Assembly: GCA_035379945.1 (NCBI GenBank)
Contig: DAOSWG010000015.1
Location: 1 to 22,727, forward strand
Reading direction: 5' to 3'
DNA length: 22,727 bases
From: JAAYZB01 sp035379945
GTDB lineage: Bacteria > Bacillota_I > Bacilli_A > Izemoplasmatales > Hujiaoplasmataceae
Every line of letters begins with the position of its first letter. Positions within the stretch are counted from its first letter, which is position 1. This document shows, in pieces, positions 20,525 to 22,727 of the stretch. A program made the position numbers and the translations under genes. The notes under the pieces are model-generated. The model saw only the letters and a list, made by a program, of their open reading frames with translations, made no database searches and was not told where the DNA came from.

Positions 20525-22692
20525 TTTCTCACCAGCTCGTCCAAAATCTCCTCGAGTCTTTCATATCCGATCAAGACTTCACGCGGTTTGGTCCCGGCGT
20601 TGCTTGAAACAATTCCATAAAGTTCTAAAGTGTTGACTATCTGAGTTGCCCGGTTGAAGCCGACTCCAAATTCCTGGGTTATTTTGTTCAAAGAGCACTT
20701 ATCTTCTGAAACTACATATCTGGCAACTTCACCGAACAGTTCGTCAAGTTCCGCCTGCGAGGCATCGGTCTTGGCTGCTTCGACCAGACTTTCGTGGGTA
20801 AACAGATATTCCGGCATGACCTGGTCTGTGATGAAATCCGTGATGGATTCAATTTCCTCAGGCGACAGATAAGCTCCCTGAAGGCGCCTTATTATGCCGT
20901 TTTCCGATAATAGCATATCGCCTTTTCCAAGCAATTTTTCGGCGCCGGTCGCATCTAATACGACTGATGAGTCAACCGACGACGGAACCCGGAAAGCAAA
21001 TCTGGTTGGAATGTTTGCCTTAATTGAACCTTTCAGAATATCAGCTGAAGGTCTTTGAGTGGCAAGAAGCAGATGAATTCCTACGGCACGGGATTTCTGG
21101 GTCAGTTTGAGAATCTGTTCTTCGACATCGTTTCCGCCGCTAAGCAATAGATCGGATGCTTCTTCGACAATGATTACGATACGCGGCATCACTTCGAATT
21201 CAGGATCATCGGATCTTCTGCTATAGTAATCCTTGACGTTGACAACCCGGAATTTTTTCAGGGTCTCATAACGTCTTTCCATTTCCTGGACTGCCCATTT
21301 CAAAGCTTCCACGGCGAGTTTAAGTTCGTCGATGATCGGTGTCACCAGATGTGGGATTCCGGCAAATTGTTGCAAGTCGACTTTTTTGGGATCTATCAGC
21401 ATGAGTCTGACTTCGTCCGGACGGTTCCGGAAAAGCAAACTTGCGATGATTGATGCGATGCAGACGGATTTACCGCTTTGGGTGGAGCCGGCCACCAGTC
21501 CGTGAGGCATCTGTTCTATCGATGTATAAACCGGCTTGGCATCGATATCAAGCCCGACCGCTATCAACAAGGGGTCGTCCGACTGGAGAAATTGCGGATG
21601 ATCGATGACATCACCGAAAAAGACCGATTCCCTGACCTGGTTCGGAACTTCGATGCCGACAGTATTTTTTCCGGGAATTGGCGCTTCGATCCTGAGAGAC
21701 ATCGCCGACAGATTCATCTGGATATTGTCGGAAATGGCGGTGATCCGTTTGGTCGGGACTCCGGCTCCCAGCGATATTTCATACCGGGTGACAGTCGGGC
21801 CTTTCGTATAACTGGAAACTTCTCCGTCGATATCGAAAGACAAAAGAGTCTGATTGATGACATCAATATTTTCCTTGACCCATTCCGGTTCGGCTTCTTC
21901 CTTGGCTTTCCCTCTTTTCAAAAGGGCGATCGAAGGCAGACGATAACCGCCATAACCGTGCGACGGCTGCCGTTCTTCCTTGTCTATCGCCGGACGTTCG
22001 GGTTTTTTCATTATTTCCGGGTCGTATTCGCGGTATTCGAATTCATCGGAAAACACCGGGGTTACTTCCTTATCGTCTTCGTCCTTGCCGGGAGCCCGGA
22101 ACAGAATGTCTTCCTCTTCGTCGATCGGCGCAAACCGGTCGGCATCCAACTTGTCGTTTTTCTTGGCTTCTTCGATATCGCTCAATACAGCTTCTTCCAT
22201 TTCGTCGGCAGACGACTTGTTCGCCTCAAACTCCCTCGCCTTGGCGAAAAAGTCGTCGATTTCGACATTGCTTGCGGCTTGGATGATTTCCTGTGGGACT
22301 TCCGGCGCTTCCGCTTCCGCCTCTTCCTTCTTGTTCAACAGTTCGTCTGCCGAAAGATCGCGCTTATGGATGCGCGACATATCTTCGTTATTGACGGTAA
22401 GAAATTCATAATACGAACTGCCGTAACGTTTCTTGGCTTCTTCCTTGGTGAGTTTTTTCTTCTTGCGGAACGCGTCGTATTTCTTGTCGATGTCGCCGTA
22501 GTATTTTCTATCGTTAGGAACGACTATCTCGTCCTTGACCGACATGCCGAAAATCGGAGACACGAATTTCTTCTTCATTGTCTCCTTGTCTTCCAATTTG
22601 CTTATGCAGGGAATGAAAAACGGTCTTGTATCCTCCGTTCTTTCGGTTCCCGGAACTATCCTTGGCAGTGACTTCTTTTTTTTGAAAAGCAT
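20521..22692 (-). CDS. FtsK/SpoIIIE-family DNA translocase without membrane segments (SftA-like)
   Basis: This hexameric ATPase pumps double-stranded DNA during chromosome segregation and dimer resolution. The 723-residue protein lacks the N-terminal membrane helices of FtsK and SpoIIIE. Residues 1-255 are charged and low in complexity (K- and E-rich), like the soluble Bacillus SftA. The alpha domain (about 270-365) leads into the motor: Walker A GSTQSGKSV (402-410), DPKKVDL (434-440), Walker B IVIIVEEASDL (505-515) and LATQRPSADI (543-552). The first Walker B acid is Glu510 where Asp is usual. A winged-helix gamma domain that reads DNA polarity motifs occupies about 650-708, with VGFNRATQIV and KPREVLI. 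The ATG at 22692 has CAGGAG 8 nt upstream. Only 35 bp of upstream sequence is visible. Confidence 0.92.
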   Translation of the reverse strand: MLFKKKKSLPRIVPGTERTEDTRPFFIPCISKLEDKETMKKKFVSPIFGMSVKDEIVVPNDRKYYGDIDKKYDAFRKKKKLTKEEAKKRYGSSYYEFLTVNNEDMSRIHKRDLSADELLNKKEEAEAEAPEVPQEIIQAASNVEIDDFFAKAREFEANKSSADEMEEAVLSDIEEAKKNDKLDADRFAPIDEEEDILFRAPGKDEDDKEVTPVFSDEFEYREYDPEIMKKPERPAIDKEERQPSHGYGGYRLPSIALLKRGKAKEEAEPEWVKENIDVINQTLLSFDIDGEVSSYTKGPTVTRYEISLGAGVPTKRITAISDNIQMNLSAMSLRIEAPIPGKNTVGIEVPNQVRESVFFGDVIDHPQFLQSDDPLLIAVGLDIDAKPVYTSIEQMPHGLVAGSTQSGKSVCIASIIASLLFRNRPDEVRLMLIDPKKVDLQQFAGIPHLVTPIIDELKLAVEALKWAVQEMERRYETLKKFRVVNVKDYYSRRSDDPEFEVMPRIVIIVEEASDLLLSGGNDVEEQILKLTQKSRAVGIHLLLATQRPSADILKGSIKANIPTRFAFRVPSSVDSSVVLDATGAEKLLGKGDMLLSENGIIRRLQGAYLSPEEIESITDFITDQVMPEYLFTHESLVEAAKTDASQAELDELFGEVARYVVSEDKCSLNKITQEFGVGFNRATQIVNTLELYGIVSSNAGTKPREVLIGYERLEEILDELVRK

Positions 22693-22727
22693 GCGGATCA
22701 CTCCTGTTCTGGTGTATCCCCGATTTC

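Noticed and set aside
21478..22671. A 397-codon open frame on the plus strand opposite the FtsK-like gene
   Set aside because: It is fully antisense to a well-supported gene with clear motifs, has a Phe/Arg/Asp-rich composition typical of shadow frames, and matches no family I recognise.
1..22727. Use of TGA as tryptophan (Mycoplasma code)
   Set aside because: Many genes end at TGA exactly where homologues end, often within ATGA overlaps with the next start, and Trp residues are encoded without reading through TGA.
1..22727. Mobile elements, CRISPR arrays, tRNA genes, defence or biosynthetic clusters
   Set aside because: Coding density is very high, gene order is conserved housekeeping, and I found no inverted-repeat ends, spaced direct repeats or cloverleaf sequences.

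Overview
The window is a compact bacterial housekeeping segment in which every supported gene lies on the minus strand, so it reads from right to left. It looks like a Bacilli- or Mollicutes-related lineage. Gene order matches the classic Firmicutes blocks rpsB-tsf-pyrH-frr-uppS-cdsA-dxr-rseP and sua5-rpiB-upp-atp. Promoters are sigma-A like with extended -10 boxes, and Shine-Dalgarno sites of the AGGAGG type are common. TGA is used as a stop in many genes (ftsK, rnhB, gph, sua5, rpsB and others), so this is the standard bacterial code 11 and not the Mycoplasma/Spiroplasma code. An Acholeplasma/Izemoplasma/RF39-like origin is plausible, but the sequence alone does not fix the taxon. Two 100-N gaps, each flanked by an exact 55-bp duplication, point to a k-mer (k=55) short-read assembly, possibly a metagenome bin.

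Right to left, the first unit (22692 to about 16845) holds an FtsK/SftA-type DNA translocase, signal peptidase I, the ribosome-assembly GTPase RbgA, RNase HII, a HAD phosphatase (split by a false gap) and a TsaC/Sua5 t6A-synthesis enzyme. It ends at a clear intrinsic terminator. The second unit starts at a good promoter (16790-16818) and carries rpiB, upp, atpZ, atpI, the eight F-ATPase structural genes in the order B-E-F-H-A-G-D-C, and dut. Subunit c carries the residue set of Na+-binding rotor rings, so this F-ATPase may be sodium-coupled.

The third unit is rpsB alone, with its own promoter, a roughly 107-nt leader that can fold, and its own terminator. The S2 protein is about 100 residues longer than usual and ends in a Rho_N/SAP-like helical domain. 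The fourth unit is tsf, a terminator-like hairpin, pyrH (split by the other false gap) and frr, ending in a terminator. The fifth is uppS-cdsA-dxr-rseP, which links undecaprenyl/isoprenoid and phospholipid synthesis to a site-2 protease, and it ends in a terminator at 182-209. At the left edge a strong promoter followed by a boxA-like sequence suggests that an rRNA operon begins just outside the window.

Together the genes cover translation (S2, EF-Ts, RRF, RbgA, t6A), envelope lipid precursors (Dxr, UppS, CdsA), membrane protein processing (LepB, RseP), chromosome segregation (FtsK/SftA), nucleotide metabolism (PyrH, Upp, Dut) and energy coupling (F-ATPase). I see no mobile elements, CRISPR arrays, tRNAs or defence genes. 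The points most worth a second look are the S2 fusion with its structured leader, the Na+ signature in AtpE, and the two assembly artefacts that falsely break pyrH and the HAD gene.
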